Assembly (NCBI RefSeq): GCF_030160835.1
Contig: NZ_BSPC01000069.1
Coordinates: forward strand, 310,001-374,000
DNA length: 64,000 nt
Direction of reading: 5' to 3'
From: Labrys miyagiensis
Lineage (GTDB): Bacteria; Pseudomonadota; Alphaproteobacteria; Rhizobiales; Labraceae
In this document: positions 18,618 to 29,011 of the stretch, one piece after another
Layout: each line of letters opens with the position of its first letter
Position numbering within the stretch: the stretch's first letter is position 1
The notes under the pieces: generated by a model
The model's database searches: none
What the model was told of the DNA's origin: nothing
The model's input: the letters and a program-made list of their open reading frames with translations, nothing else
Made by a program: the position numbers and the translations under genes

Positions 18618-19550
18618 TCAAAGGGTGAGATCGAGGGCGATCTTGCCTGGCGCGTGCCCTGTCCGGTTGCGCTCCAGCGCCGCCGCCAGGCCTGCATGAT
18701 CGACCACCTCGGCGATGGCGGATTGCAGCCGACCCGATGCGACCATGCCGGCAATGGCGCTCAACTGTATGGCATCAGGCTTCATCATGAAAAACTGTCC
18801 CTTGCGCCCGGAGGAAATACGCCCTGCAATATCGAAGGCCGCCGTCGAGACGATGGCACCTCCATCGGAAAGCACAGACCAGGAGCGGTCCACCGCGTCC
18901 CCGCCGACGAGGTCGAGAACGAGATCGATATCCCCAGTGTGATCCTCGAAGCGTTCCGCATGCCGGTCGAAGACCCTATCGGCTCCGAGGTCGATAAGAT
19001 AGTCGCGGCTGGAGCCTGAGGCCGTGGCCAAGACGGTTGCACCCGCTGCCTTGGCAAATTGCACGGCAAAACTGCCGACGCCGCCCGATGCACCGTGGAT
19101 CAGAACGGCCTGGCCGGGCCGCAAGTCGCCCTCGGCCCGCAGAGCCTGCCAGGCGGTCAGGGCCGCGACCGGCAAAGCGGCCGCCTGAACGTCCGATAGT
19201 TCAGCGGGCGTCAGGCAAAGCTTCCCTTCGTCCACGGCGACAAAATCAGCGTAGGCTCCAAGACCGGCCAGCGGTCCCATGACCCGATCCCCAAGCTTGA
19301 AGCAGGTGGCGCCAGCACCCGTTGCCGTAACGATGCCGGCGAGTTCGATGCCCAGCGTTGCCGGCAGGGCGAGCGGGAAGGCGTCGCGAACGAAGCCTTC
19401 CCGGACTTTCCAGTCAAGTCCGTTCACGCCAGCCGCTTGCACCTGGACAAGAACCTGACCGGCTCCAGGCGCCGGGACGGGTACCGTATCGAAAGACATA
19501 ACCTCCGGGCCGCCATACGCGTGAATCCGGTGCGCGCGATTGTCTTGCAT
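18618..19550 (-). CDS. NADP-dependent quinone-oxidoreductase-like MDR protein
   Basis: A 310-residue zinc-free medium-chain dehydrogenase. The GroES-like half contains AAGVNGLDWKVREG and the Rossmann half HGASGGVGSFAVQFAKAAGA, typical of quinone oxidoreductase/QorA relatives. The start at 19550 follows GAGGAG with seven bases between; ATG at 19556 is too close to it. It is divergent from the LysR gene at 19664, which probably controls it, and is followed by the cupin gene. Confidence 0.88.
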   Translation of the reverse strand: MQDNRAHRIHAYGGPEVMSFDTVPVPAPGAGQVLVQVQAAGVNGLDWKVREGFVRDAFPLALPATLGIELAGIVTATGAGATCFKLGDRVMGPLAGLGAYADFVAVDEGKLCLTPAELSDVQAAALPVAALTAWQALRAEGDLRPGQAVLIHGASGGVGSFAVQFAKAAGATVLATASGSSRDYLIDLGADRVFDRHAERFEDHTGDIDLVLDLVGGDAVDRSWSVLSDGGAIVSTAAFDIAGRISSGRKGQFFMMKPDAIQLSAIAGMVASGRLQSAIAEVVDHAGLAAALERNRTGHAPGKIALDLTL

Positions 19551-19633
19551 GATCATTCTCCTCAAAGCGACGGTTCGGCTCGTCGTTGAGCAAGACATAG
19601 ATCGTTGCGATTTGGAAACACAGGCGCTAAATC

Positions 19634-19650
19634 TGAGATAAACTGTCTCA
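19634..19650. promoter_or_regulatory. Candidate LysR-type operator
   Basis: TGAGA-N7-TCTCA, a perfect interrupted palindrome, lies 14 bases before the LysR gene and about 85 bases before the divergent oxidoreductase. Its position fits autoregulation plus activation of the divergent gene. It is wider than the minimal T-N11-A box. Confidence 0.6.
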
Positions 19651-19663
19651 AAATTGGATCGAC

Positions 19664-20569
19664 ATGAACCTCGAGGCCCTCAGCAATTTCAATCTCGTGG
19701 CCCTCCATGGCGGCTTCGGCAAAGCCAGCCGAGCCAGCGGGCGCTCGAAGGCGACCCTGTCGCGGCAGGTGATGGAACTGGAGGAGAGCCTCGGCGTCCG
19801 CCTGCTGGAACGGGGCTCGCATTCCCTGCGTCTCACGGAAGAAGGGGCTGCCTTGTTCCGGCGCACCGCTGGGCCGCTGAGTGAAATCACGGAGATCGGA
19901 AGGGAAGTCGGAGCGGGGATTGCACGGCCGAGCGGTCTACTGCGTATCAGCGCGCCGCTTCTGTTCTCCCATGTCGCTCTGGGCCGCCTTGCCGCGGACT
20001 ACCGGCACGCTTTTCCGGATGTTCGGCTCGAGATCACCGCCGAGGACAGGTTCGTCGATCTCGTCGAGGACGGCTATGACCTGGTGATCCGCATCAATCC
20101 CCGCCCTAGCAGCGATCTGGTGGGACGATGCTTCCTGCGCGACCAGATGCTCGTGGTCGGCTCGCCAACCCTGGCTCGGCCCGCGCTGGTCGCGGCAGTC
20201 GGAACCGCCACGCGTGTTCCAGCCGCCGTTTTGACAACCATGGCGGAAGGAAGCGTATGGCAGATGGCCGATGAACTGGAAGGTCTCACCCTGATTCCCG
20301 ACCCCGTTCTTCGCCTGTCGTCGATCCTCATGGTGCGCGATGCGGTTCGAGCAGGCGCAGGGGCGGGATTGCTGCCCCTCTCGATGATCGCAGACGATCT
20401 TGCGGCCGGGGTCCTGGTTTCCTGGGGAAGAGTGTCGCACAGGGGCGTCGAGGCCTGGATCCTTCATGCCTCCCGCCGGCTCGCCAGCAGCAAGGTCACG
20501 AGCTTCATCCAGTTTCTATGCGATGCTTTCCCGAACGGAGGCTGGCCGGACGGAGACCGCCGCACCTGA
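19664..20569 (+). CDS. LysR-family transcriptional regulator
   Basis: A 301-residue LysR protein. The winged helix-turn-helix is LHGGFGKASRASGRSKATLSRQVMELEESLGVRLLER-like (in residues 15-50), followed by a substrate-binding domain with VRLEITAEDRFVDLVEDGYDLVIRI. That sequence groups with the large CrgA/DsdC-like cluster. It is transcribed away from the oxidoreductase-cupin operon, the likely target. Confidence 0.92.
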   Translation: MNLEALSNFNLVALHGGFGKASRASGRSKATLSRQVMELEESLGVRLLERGSHSLRLTEEGAALFRRTAGPLSEITEIGREVGAGIARPSGLLRISAPLLFSHVALGRLAADYRHAFPDVRLEITAEDRFVDLVEDGYDLVIRINPRPSSDLVGRCFLRDQMLVVGSPTLARPALVAAVGTATRVPAAVLTTMAEGSVWQMADELEGLTLIPDPVLRLSSILMVRDAVRAGAGAGLLPLSMIADDLAAGVLVSWGRVSHRGVEAWILHASRRLASSKVTSFIQFLCDAFPNGGWPDGDRRT

Positions 20570-20596
20570 AGGCCTTCGGGACTGGTGCGCGCCTCG

Positions 20597-20992
20597 TCAA
20601 TGCCCCATGTCGGCTCCCAGCACGGCGGGCTTCAACACGCACATCTCCTCGCCCGAGAAGGCACGGGAGCGGGTGATGAAGCGCTTCTCCGTGCCGTTGT
20701 CGAGCGAGAACATGCCGCCCCGGCCGGGCACCACGTCGATGATCAGCTGCGTGTGGGCCCAGCCGGCGAATTGCGACTGGCCGATATAGACTGGCGCCTT
20801 GCCGATGATGCCGAGCATCACGTCCCGGTCGCCGACGATGAAATCGTTCCGCGGGTAGCACATCGGGGAGGAGCCGTCGCAGCAGCCGCCCGACTGGTGG
20901 AAAAGCACCGGGCCATATTTGGCCTGCAGCGTCTCGATCAGCGCCAGCGCCGCCGGCGTCGCCATCACGCGTTCCGGGATGGTGTCGTCCAT
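20597..20992 (-). CDS. DUF779 protein partner of aldehyde dehydrogenase
   Basis: A 131-residue DUF779 protein. The Cys-rich FHQSGGCCDGSSPMCYP (residues 31-48) and DVVPGRGGMFSLDN are diagnostic. Genes of this family sit next to AldB/ExaC-type aldehyde dehydrogenases, as here, but no activity is established to my knowledge; the clustered Cys could bind a metal. The start at 20992 follows AGGAGA; a longer frame runs back into the family D hairpin. Confidence 0.85.
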   Translation of the reverse strand: MDDTIPERVMATPAALALIETLQAKYGPVLFHQSGGCCDGSSPMCYPRNDFIVGDRDVMLGIIGKAPVYIGQSQFAGWAHTQLIIDVVPGRGGMFSLDNGTEKRFITRSRAFSGEEMCVLKPAVLGADMGH

Positions 20993-21050
20993 GGAGCTCT
21001 CCTGGTGGATTACAGTGCACGGGTCTTCAGTAAGAGGCATGGGAAACGTC

Positions 21051-21132
21051 GTCATTGCGAGCGGAGCGAAGCAATCCAGGGGCCAAAGGGGTGTCTACCG
21101 TCCCTGGATTGCTTCGCTCCGCTCGCAATGAC
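21051..21132. repeat. Family D long inverted repeat
   Basis: The arms GTCATTGCGAGCGGAGCGAA...TCCAGGG and the exact complement flank about 20 bases. The stem is about 30 bp. It lies between the aldehyde dehydrogenase and DUF779 genes, inside the presumed operon. I found only one copy here. Confidence 0.85.
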
Positions 21133-21186
21133 GGATATGGACTGCCCATCGTGATTCCTGATCAAGCTCTTCTTGGTAAGGGGTAG

Positions 21187-21212
21187 GTGCCGGTCCGAAG
21201 ACCGGCACACCG
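21187..21212. repeat. Family B palindrome, single copy
   Basis: GGTGCCGGTC-CGAA-GACCGGCACACC hairpin just downstream of the aldehyde dehydrogenase stop. Related paired copies lie at 52600-52684 and 54618-54689. Confidence 0.8.
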
Positions 21213-21226
21213 GGACAGCGTCCCCC

Positions 21227-22744
<1,518 letters not shown>

Positions 22745-22851
22745 GCGAAGTCTCCTCCTTGATGCGCGCCATGATGCGGCGTCGTCCGTGGGGAGGATGG
22801 GACGGAAGGGGCGGGCTGTCAGGGTGGGGCGGGGCGATCGGTGCGGGGAAG

Positions 22852-22869
22852 TGTCTCAGGGCTGAGACA
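22852..22869. promoter_or_regulatory. Palindromic operator before the aldehyde dehydrogenase operon
   Basis: TGTCTCA-GGGC-TGAGACA, perfect 7-bp arms, about 110 bases upstream of the aldehyde dehydrogenase start. It is the best candidate site for the Fis-type regulator encoded at 23090-24073. Confidence 0.65.
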
Positions 22870-22885
22870 GGTTGTTTGGAAAAAA

Positions 22886-23084
22886 GGGCGCGACATAAGC
22901 CTCCCCCACGAAGCTGGGGGAGGTGGCATTGCGAAGCAATGACGGAGGGGGTGTGGTCAGGATAGGCGCGGGAAACGAGACTAAATTTCCGCTTCGCGTG
23001 CCCTGTCCTGACCACACCCCCTCCGAGCCGGCTTCGCCGGCCCACCTCCCCCAGCTTCGTGGGGGAGGCTTCGCGGCGCGCCCT
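22886..23084. repeat. Family A palindromic repeat, full two-arm copy
   Basis: A complete copy with both terminal hairpins and the internal GGGGGTGTGG / CCACACCCCC arms. It fills most of the 345-base gap between the aldehyde dehydrogenase start and the regulator stop; the remainder holds the operator at 22852-22869 and no gene. Confidence 0.92.
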
Positions 23085-23089
23085 TTTCC

Positions 23090-24073
23090 TTATGTTTCCC
23101 GCCCCACGCCCAACCTATCCAGCTTCCTGTGCATCGTTGCGCGACTGATGCCGAGCGACCTTGCGGCCGCCGACACATTGCCCTTCGCCCGCGACAGCGC
23201 CTGGCGCACAGCCGCCCGCTCCGCGCTGGCCAGCGCCTCCTGCGGCCGGGCGCCCTCGCCGTCGAGCAGATCGCCCGCGGGGAAGGGGTTACGCAGGCGC
23301 TCGTCCGTCAGGCCGTAGGCGAGGCGGGCTGCGCGGCTGGCGCCGATGACGAGGTCTTCGCGGTCGACAGCGAGCAGCCCCGCGGGGCCGCTGCCAATGT
23401 CCGGCCCGATCAGGATGCGGGCGTCGCGAAAGGTCTCGCGGAAATGGTGGGTCTCGATGCGATGCGCCGCCTCGCGCGTGGCCGAGGCCACCAGCTTCAG
23501 GATCGCCGGTGTCAGATCGGCCCGACAGGTGGAGACGTCGAGGGCGCCCATGAGCCGTCCCTGCGCATCCCAGATCGGCGCCACCGTGCAGCTCAGCCCG
23601 ATGTTGCGGGTGAGGAAATGCTCGTCGCGATGAATGGTGAGTGCCCGCCCCTCGGCGATGCAGGTGCCGACGCCGTTGGTGCCCTCGCTCTTTTCGCTCC
23701 ACACCATGCCGGTCCACAGGCCGACGGCGCGGAAATCGGCATCGTCCCCCACCATGCCGCGCCGGTCGAGCGGCACGCCAGCGCCATCGGTGAGCAGCAC
23801 GCAGCAGCCGGCATCGCCCACCGACTGGAAGAGGCGGTCGAGCGTGCCCTGCGCCAGGCGCACCAGCAGTTCCATGCGGTCGTAGGCGGAGCGGAACTCG
23901 GAATGCGTCAGGCCTCGCGGCGGAGGCGCATTGTCGGGATCGAGGCCGTAATGGGTGAGCGAGCGCGACCACGAGGCCGCCACCGCCGAATGAGCACTGG
24001 CGCTTCCATCGTTGAGGATCGCATAGACGTGGTCCGCATGATGCGCGCGGCCCGCGTTACCCTTTCCCGGCAT
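23090..24073 (-). CDS. GAF-Fis regulator, AcoR-like without the AAA+ domain
   Basis: A 327-residue regulator. The N-terminal half is a GAF-type sensor (GCCVLLTDGAGVPLDRRG, SEKSEGTNGVGTCIAEGRAL, IWDAQGRLMGALDVST) as in AcoR activators. The C-terminal 45 residues are a Fis-type HTH (RAKGNVSAAARSLGISRATMHRKL). The sigma-54 AAA+ domain found in AcoR between them is absent, with only a short linker (about residues 215-280), so it cannot act as an ATP-driven sigma-54 activator. It probably controls the aldehyde dehydrogenase operon. The start is uncertain among 24073, 24091 and 24133. Confidence 0.85.
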   Translation of the reverse strand: MPGKGNAGRAHHADHVYAILNDGSASAHSAVAASWSRSLTHYGLDPDNAPPPRGLTHSEFRSAYDRMELLVRLAQGTLDRLFQSVGDAGCCVLLTDGAGVPLDRRGMVGDDADFRAVGLWTGMVWSEKSEGTNGVGTCIAEGRALTIHRDEHFLTRNIGLSCTVAPIWDAQGRLMGALDVSTCRADLTPAILKLVASATREAAHRIETHHFRETFRDARILIGPDIGSGPAGLLAVDREDLVIGASRAARLAYGLTDERLRNPFPAGDLLDGEGARPQEALASAERAAVRQALSRAKGNVSAAARSLGISRATMHRKLDRLGVGRET

Positions 24074-24487
24074 TCGCTCCGCCCTCCGCATGCATTCGGG
24101 TCTCGGGGACCATCGACGCGGTTGAGGTATCATCCGACTGAATTCGGCGGGGTGTCAATCGGCTGGGCGAATTTAATCTGCACTCAAAGCGCTTTGGATT
24201 GAGAACCCTGGCTATTTGAGAGGCGCGCCGCGAAAGCCTCCCCCACGAAGCTGGGGGAGGCCGCGCACACAACTTGTGTGCGCTGGGGTCACGCCCCTAA
24301 CCCAATCAATCGCCACTGCACGACTCAATTTGTTCAGACATATGGAAGTCGTTTCATTGACATCTGCGTCAATCATACAATACAAAATGATTGCCCATCG
24401 CTGCAGGCAAAGAGCGGCGCGAGGCGGTCAGCACACGGGATAAGTGGCGGCCGGCCGGAAAGCATAAAGACACAGACGGAGGAAACC
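24074..24487. other. Gap holding a family A half-copy, a nested palindrome and a candidate operator
   Basis: No gene is seen. A single family A hairpin spans 24230-24262. It is followed at once by a different palindrome, GCGCACACAA-C-TTGTGTGCGC (24263-24283). Further on, CAATCA-N12-TGATTG (24370-24393) encloses CAATACAAA (24378-24386), a string also present before the GntR/LacI gene. A GGAGGAAA ribosome site ends the gap. Confidence 0.7.
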
Positions 24488-25579
24488 ATGAAATACGGAA
24501 AATGCGCGCTCGCGCTGCTCTCGGGTGCCCTGCTCTGGGCGCCTCTCCAGGCGGGCCATGCCGCCGAAACCGGCGTGCTCTCCAAGGCCGTCGGCGGCTA
24601 CACTTTCGAGGATGCGGCCAAGGAATCGCCCAACACCAAGAACTTCCACTCCAAGAAGGGCAAGCTCACCTTTGCCATCATCACCCACACCGCCGGCAAC
24701 GGCTTCTTCGACCCGACCTATGTCGGCGCCAAGGTGGCGGCCGACGCCTTCGGCATCAACCTGGTGATGCTGGGTTCCGAAGCCCCGGTCGACGACATCC
24801 CGCGCGAGATCGAGATCCTCAACCAGGTGGTGCAGGATCCCACCATCGACGGCGTGATCATGACGACGCCGCAGTCGGGCGCCTATGACGATCTCGTCAA
24901 GAAGCTCGAGGCCAATGGCGTGCCGGTGGCCACCACCAATTCCTACGACCCCAACCTCTATGACCGCCTGAACATCTCGCATACCGGCCAGGATTCCTCG
25001 GCCGCCGCCATCGGTGGCGCGGCCCTCGCCAAGTGCCTGATCGACAAGAAGGTTTCCGGTGGATCGGTGATCTTCCCCTCGACGACGACGCTCGGCAACG
25101 AGGAAGTCAACCGCCGCGTCACCGCGGCTTTCGAGGCGACGGTGAAGGCGCTGAACGCAGCCGGCGTGCTTGCCAATTTCAAGGTCGACGCCGGGCCCAA
25201 GAATATCGGCATCGACGTGGACAAGGATAATGTCACCGGTTCGATCGTCTCGCTGATCGAAAGCCGCGGCGACGTCGTCGGCGCCTTCGGGGCCAACGGC
25301 TTCGTCACACCGGGCCTCGGCGACGCCATCTCCCAGAAGCAGCTCAACAACAAGATCTGCGCCTTCGGCTTCGACCTCGGCCCCAAGCAGCAGGAGCAGA
25401 TCAAGACGGGCGCCCTCACCGGTTCGCTCGGGCAACAGCCCTTCCTGCAGGGCTTCTGGCCCGTGATGCAGCTCTACCTGCAGATCGACCGCGGCATCGC
25501 CGCCGCCAATCTGGACACGCGGGCCCAGCTCGTGACCAAGGACAGTCTCGGCAACGTCGGCAAGCGGTTCGAGAATTGA
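24488..25579 (+). CDS. Sugar ABC transporter substrate-binding protein (second CUT2 system)
   Basis: A 363-residue periplasmic binding protein with a signal peptide (MKYGKCALALLSGALLWAPL, cleavage after AGHA). The Peripla_BP_4 fold is evident in FAIITHTAGNGFFDPTYVGA, DPTIDGVIMTTPQSG, NGVPVATTNSYD and GAFGANGFVTPGL. About 30 residues precede the first strand of the mature domain. It is the first gene of the operon with a fused permease and an ATPase. The ligand is unknown. Confidence 0.9.
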   Translation: MKYGKCALALLSGALLWAPLQAGHAAETGVLSKAVGGYTFEDAAKESPNTKNFHSKKGKLTFAIITHTAGNGFFDPTYVGAKVAADAFGINLVMLGSEAPVDDIPREIEILNQVVQDPTIDGVIMTTPQSGAYDDLVKKLEANGVPVATTNSYDPNLYDRLNISHTGQDSSAAAIGGAALAKCLIDKKVSGGSVIFPSTTTLGNEEVNRRVTAAFEATVKALNAAGVLANFKVDAGPKNIGIDVDKDNVTGSIVSLIESRGDVVGAFGANGFVTPGLGDAISQKQLNNKICAFGFDLGPKQQEQIKTGALTGSLGQQPFLQGFWPVMQLYLQIDRGIAAANLDTRAQLVTKDSLGNVGKRFEN

Positions 25580-25745
25580 TCGCGAGGCCTGAACGGCGGC
25601 GCGCTTCGAAAGAGGGGGCGCGCCACCGGATTTGCGCTTTGCAATATCGGCGGGGCGAGGGGAACACGACCGGCGCGCATCTTATTCGACTGTTTCATCT
25701 CGCCCAACCGCGTTAGCCTTCCCTTCGTGCCGGAGTACCGCCGCC

Positions 25746-28076
25746 ATGAGCATATCCGCGCCAGACCAGGCCATCGGCTCGACCCACCGCTCAGGCCGTC
25801 CCTCGGCGCAGCTCGCAGGCGGCTGGGAGGCCGGCCTTCTGCTGTTCATGCTGCTGATCTACCTGGTCGGCGTCTACACCAACCCCACTTTCTTTGCTTC
25901 GGGCAGCGCTTTCGGGTCCGTGCTGCGCGATGCCGCCCGCTACGGCGTGATGGCCTGCGGCATGACCTTCGTCATCGTCGACAAGGATCTCGACCTCTCC
26001 GTCGGCTCCACCCTCGGCCTGGTCGCCACCATCTTCTCGATCTCCTACGCCCAGGCCTTCTTCGATTCCAATGTCACCACCGCCATTCTCGTCGCCATCG
26101 CCGTCGGCGTGTTCATCGGCTTCCTGAATGGCTGGCTGGTCACCGTGATGCAGGTGCCCTCCTTCATCGCCACGCTGACCATGCTGTTCATCGGGCGCGG
26201 CTTCGTGCTGGGCTTCACCGGCGGCAAGACCATCGCCTACGACACCAAGGCCCGCGGCGATTCCTGGTTCTTCCACTGGGGCGAGACCAACAGCTGGGGC
26301 GAGGCGCATGGCTTTGCCTTCAACAACCAGATCGTGATCTTCCTGGTCGTTGCCATCCTGGCCGCCATCGTACTGGCCAAGACGCGCATCGGCTACGAGA
26401 CCTATGCCGTCGGCGGCAATGAGCAGGCGGCCGTCTATGCCGGCATTTCCTCGCGCTGGGTGCGCGTGCGCGCCTATGTCTTCTCGGCGCTGGCAGCCAC
26501 GCTGGCCGGGCTGATGAATTGCGCGCAGAACAAGGGCATGGATTCGAGCTTCGGCGCCGGTGCCGAGCTGATCGTCATCGCCGCGACCATCGTCGGCGGC
26601 GCCTCGATCGCCGGCGGGCGCGGGCGCGTGCTCGGCGCCTGCCTCGGCGCCATACTGGTCGAGCTCATCGACGTGGTGCTGCGCCAGGGCATCCCGATCA
26701 CCCGGGTCGTTCAGGTCGCCGGCATCGACATGAAGGTGCAGCAGCTGGCCCAGCTGCCGCCCGGCGCCGTGCCGGCCTTTCTCGGCCTGATGCTGCTGAT
26801 GGCGGTGCTGATCGAGCCCTATGTCATGCAAAAGCGCGTGCTGGCTCGCCTGATCGCCCGACTGACCGGCCGACCAATGCCGATCTCCTTCGACAGCGGC
26901 GGCATCGCCATCTCCCAGCCGGCGACCAAGGGCACCAAATCGCAATCGCGTGGCGTGGGCGTCAAGGGTTGGCGCGCCTTCTTCTACCGCCGCGACGCCG
27001 CCGCCATCATGCTGGCCCTGGCCCTGTGGCTGGCGGGCCTCTATCTCCGGCCGGATTTCTGGGGCTCGCTCGACAACACCTTCAACCTGGCGCTGGCCTT
27101 CACCGAAATCGCCCTGCTCGCCATCGGCCTCACCTTCGTGATCGCCAACGCCGATATCGACCTCTCCGTCGGCTCGGTGCTGGCCCTCTCGGCCTCCACG
27201 GCCGCCTTCCTGATGCACGAATATGGCAGCGATCCCCTGTACGCGGTGCTCGCGGCTCTCGTGGTGGGCACGCTGGCCGGCGTCCTGAACGGGGCGCTGA
27301 CCGTGCGCTTCGGCATGCCGGCCTTCGTGGCGACGCTCGGCATGTTCTACATCGCCCGCGGCATCGGCGCCTGGTTCTCGGCGGGGCGCCAGCTCTCAGG
27401 CTTTCCGGAAAGCTACACGCTGCTCGGCCGCAAGGTCATCGAACTGCTGATCTATCTGCACATGGAGCCCGGCCCAGGCTTCCTGCACAACCTCGCCGGA
27501 GCCGTTTCCGTGCAGACGGTGATCATGGCGGTGATCGCCACCATCGCCGGCATCATCCTCGGCAAGACCACCATCGGCGAGATGGTCTACGCCACCGGCG
27601 GCAACCTCAGGGCGGCGCAATATTCGGGCATCAACGTCAACCGGGTGCGCTTCCTGAGCCTGACCTTCTCGGCCTTCTGCTCGGCGCTCGCCGGCGTGAT
27701 CTATGTCGCCTATTACCGCAGCTTCAACCCGTCGGCCGGCATGGGCCGCGAACTCGACGGCATCGCCTCGGTGATCATCGGCGGCGGCTCGGTGTTCGGC
27801 GGCTACGGCACCATCATCGGCTCGCTGGCCGGCGCGGCGGTGATCACGCTGATCCGCGGCCTGCTCTCGCTGCAGATCTTCCTGCCGGATGGATCCTCCT
27901 TCGTGATGCCGCAGCATTGGGTCAACGTCTTCATCGGCCTCATCCTGATCATCGCCGTGCTGGGCGACATCTGGATCCGCCAGCAGGGCATAGTTGGCGT
28001 CTGGCTCAAGGCCCTGCGACGCAAGCGCCCCTCCTCATCGGTCCCGCCGGTCGCCGACCCGGCGGCCGCGGACTAG
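25746..28076 (+). CDS. Fused double permease of a CUT2 sugar ABC transporter
   Basis: One 776-residue frame contains two complete BPD_transp_2 permeases. Half one (about residues 25-375) has the motif GMTFVIVDKDLDLSVGSTLG; half two (about 405-760) has GLTFVIANADIDLSVGSVLA. Both end with the family C-terminal pattern (IVGGASIAGGRGRVLG; IIGGGSVFGGYGTIIG). A polar linker of about 40 residues joins them. Normal systems use two copies of one permease or two separate genes. The halves differ clearly, so a fixed heterodimeric pore is likely. The start at 25746 avoids a low-complexity extension to 25632. Confidence 0.9.
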   Translation: MSISAPDQAIGSTHRSGRPSAQLAGGWEAGLLLFMLLIYLVGVYTNPTFFASGSAFGSVLRDAARYGVMACGMTFVIVDKDLDLSVGSTLGLVATIFSISYAQAFFDSNVTTAILVAIAVGVFIGFLNGWLVTVMQVPSFIATLTMLFIGRGFVLGFTGGKTIAYDTKARGDSWFFHWGETNSWGEAHGFAFNNQIVIFLVVAILAAIVLAKTRIGYETYAVGGNEQAAVYAGISSRWVRVRAYVFSALAATLAGLMNCAQNKGMDSSFGAGAELIVIAATIVGGASIAGGRGRVLGACLGAILVELIDVVLRQGIPITRVVQVAGIDMKVQQLAQLPPGAVPAFLGLMLLMAVLIEPYVMQKRVLARLIARLTGRPMPISFDSGGIAISQPATKGTKSQSRGVGVKGWRAFFYRRDAAAIMLALALWLAGLYLRPDFWGSLDNTFNLALAFTEIALLAIGLTFVIANADIDLSVGSVLALSASTAAFLMHEYGSDPLYAVLAALVVGTLAGVLNGALTVRFGMPAFVATLGMFYIARGIGAWFSAGRQLSGFPESYTLLGRKVIELLIYLHMEPGPGFLHNLAGAVSVQTVIMAVIATIAGIILGKTTIGEMVYATGGNLRAAQYSGINVNRVRFLSLTFSAFCSALAGVIYVAYYRSFNPSAGMGRELDGIASVIIGGGSVFGGYGTIIGSLAGAAVITLIRGLLSLQIFLPDGSSFVMPQHWVNVFIGLILIIAVLGDIWIRQQGIVGVWLKALRRKRPSSSVPPVADPAAAD

Positions 28077-28180
28077 AGCGTTTTACCTTCAGATCGAATC
28101 GCCAGGAACCGCAAAATGCATTCAATACCGACGAGTTCATCTGTGAATCCGCTCCTGCCCGAATGCATTTTGCTCTAACT
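28077..28180. repeat. Family F palindromic repeat inside the ABC operon
   Basis: AGAGCGTTTTAC...GCAAAATGCATTC pairs loosely with GAATGCATTTTGCTCT at the other end. It shares GAATCGCCA and CGCAAA strings with copies at 33397, 35626 and 63565. It fills the gap between the fused permease and ATPase genes. Confidence 0.7.
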
Positions 28181-28203
28181 GGATCAACAGACGGGAAACG
28201 CTC

Positions 28204-29004
28204 ATGACGACCCCCGGCGCCACGCCCCTGATCGAAATGCGCAACATCAACAAGAGCTTCGGTGCCGTGCAGGCGCTGAAGGACGTCAACCTGCATCTGA
28301 TGCCCGGCGAGATCCTCGGCCTGGTCGGCGACAATTCCGCCGGCAAGTCCACGCTGATGAAGGTGATGACCGGCGCTTATATCCGCGACAGCGGCGAGGT
28401 GCTGATCAACGGCCAGGAGACCCATTTCAAGGGACCGCATGACAGCCGGGCGCTCGGCGTCGAGATGATCTACCAGGACTTCGCGCTGTGCGGGAACATG
28501 GACATCGGCCAGAACATCTTCCTCGGGCGCTGGCCCAAGAAGATGGGGCTCTTCGTCAATCGCGAGAAGATGTACGCCAATGCCAGCGAGGTGCTGAAGC
28601 GCCTGAAGGTGGACGTGAATTCGGTCTACCAGAAGGTCGAGAGCCTATCGGGCGGGCGCCAGCAATCGGTGGCGATCGCGCGCGCCATTTCCTTCAATCC
28701 CAAGCTGGTGGTGCTGGACGAGCCCACCGCCAACCTCTCGGTGATGGCGACGGAGCGGCTCCTGGAGACCATGGCCGAATTGAAGCGCCAGGGCGTGGCG
28801 CAGATCATCATCTCCCACCGCATGACCGATATCTTCGAGGTGGGCGACCGCATCATGGTGCTGAAGCGCGGCCAGAATGTCGGGGATCGCTACATCAGGA
28901 ACACCAGCGAGAAGGAAGTGCTCGAGCTGATCGTCTCGGGCACGCCGGAGACTAGGCTGACAGCGGAGGAGGCGGCCGCAGGCGCGCAGCTGGCGGGGGC
29001 GTAG
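28204..29004 (+). CDS. Sugar ABC transporter ATP-binding protein, single domain
   Basis: A 266-residue ABC ATPase. Walker A is GDNSAGKST (residues 42-50, Ser in place of the usual Gly), the signature LSGGRQQSVAIARA, Walker B LVVLDEPTAN and the H-loop ISHRMTDIF. It closely resembles the ATPase at 12361 and shares its position-by-position start. With the fused permease upstream it would form a four-domain importer of two identical ATPases on an asymmetric pore. Confidence 0.9.
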   Translation: MTTPGATPLIEMRNINKSFGAVQALKDVNLHLMPGEILGLVGDNSAGKSTLMKVMTGAYIRDSGEVLINGQETHFKGPHDSRALGVEMIYQDFALCGNMDIGQNIFLGRWPKKMGLFVNREKMYANASEVLKRLKVDVNSVYQKVESLSGGRQQSVAIARAISFNPKLVVLDEPTANLSVMATERLLETMAELKRQGVAQIIISHRMTDIFEVGDRIMVLKRGQNVGDRYIRNTSEKEVLELIVSGTPETRLTAEEAAAGAQLAGA

Positions 29005-29011
29005 GCTGAAG

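Noticed and set aside
26519-28207. A 562-codon frame on the plus strand within the fused permease
   Set aside because: It is an out-of-frame, Arg-rich reading of a gene with clear membrane segments and motifs.
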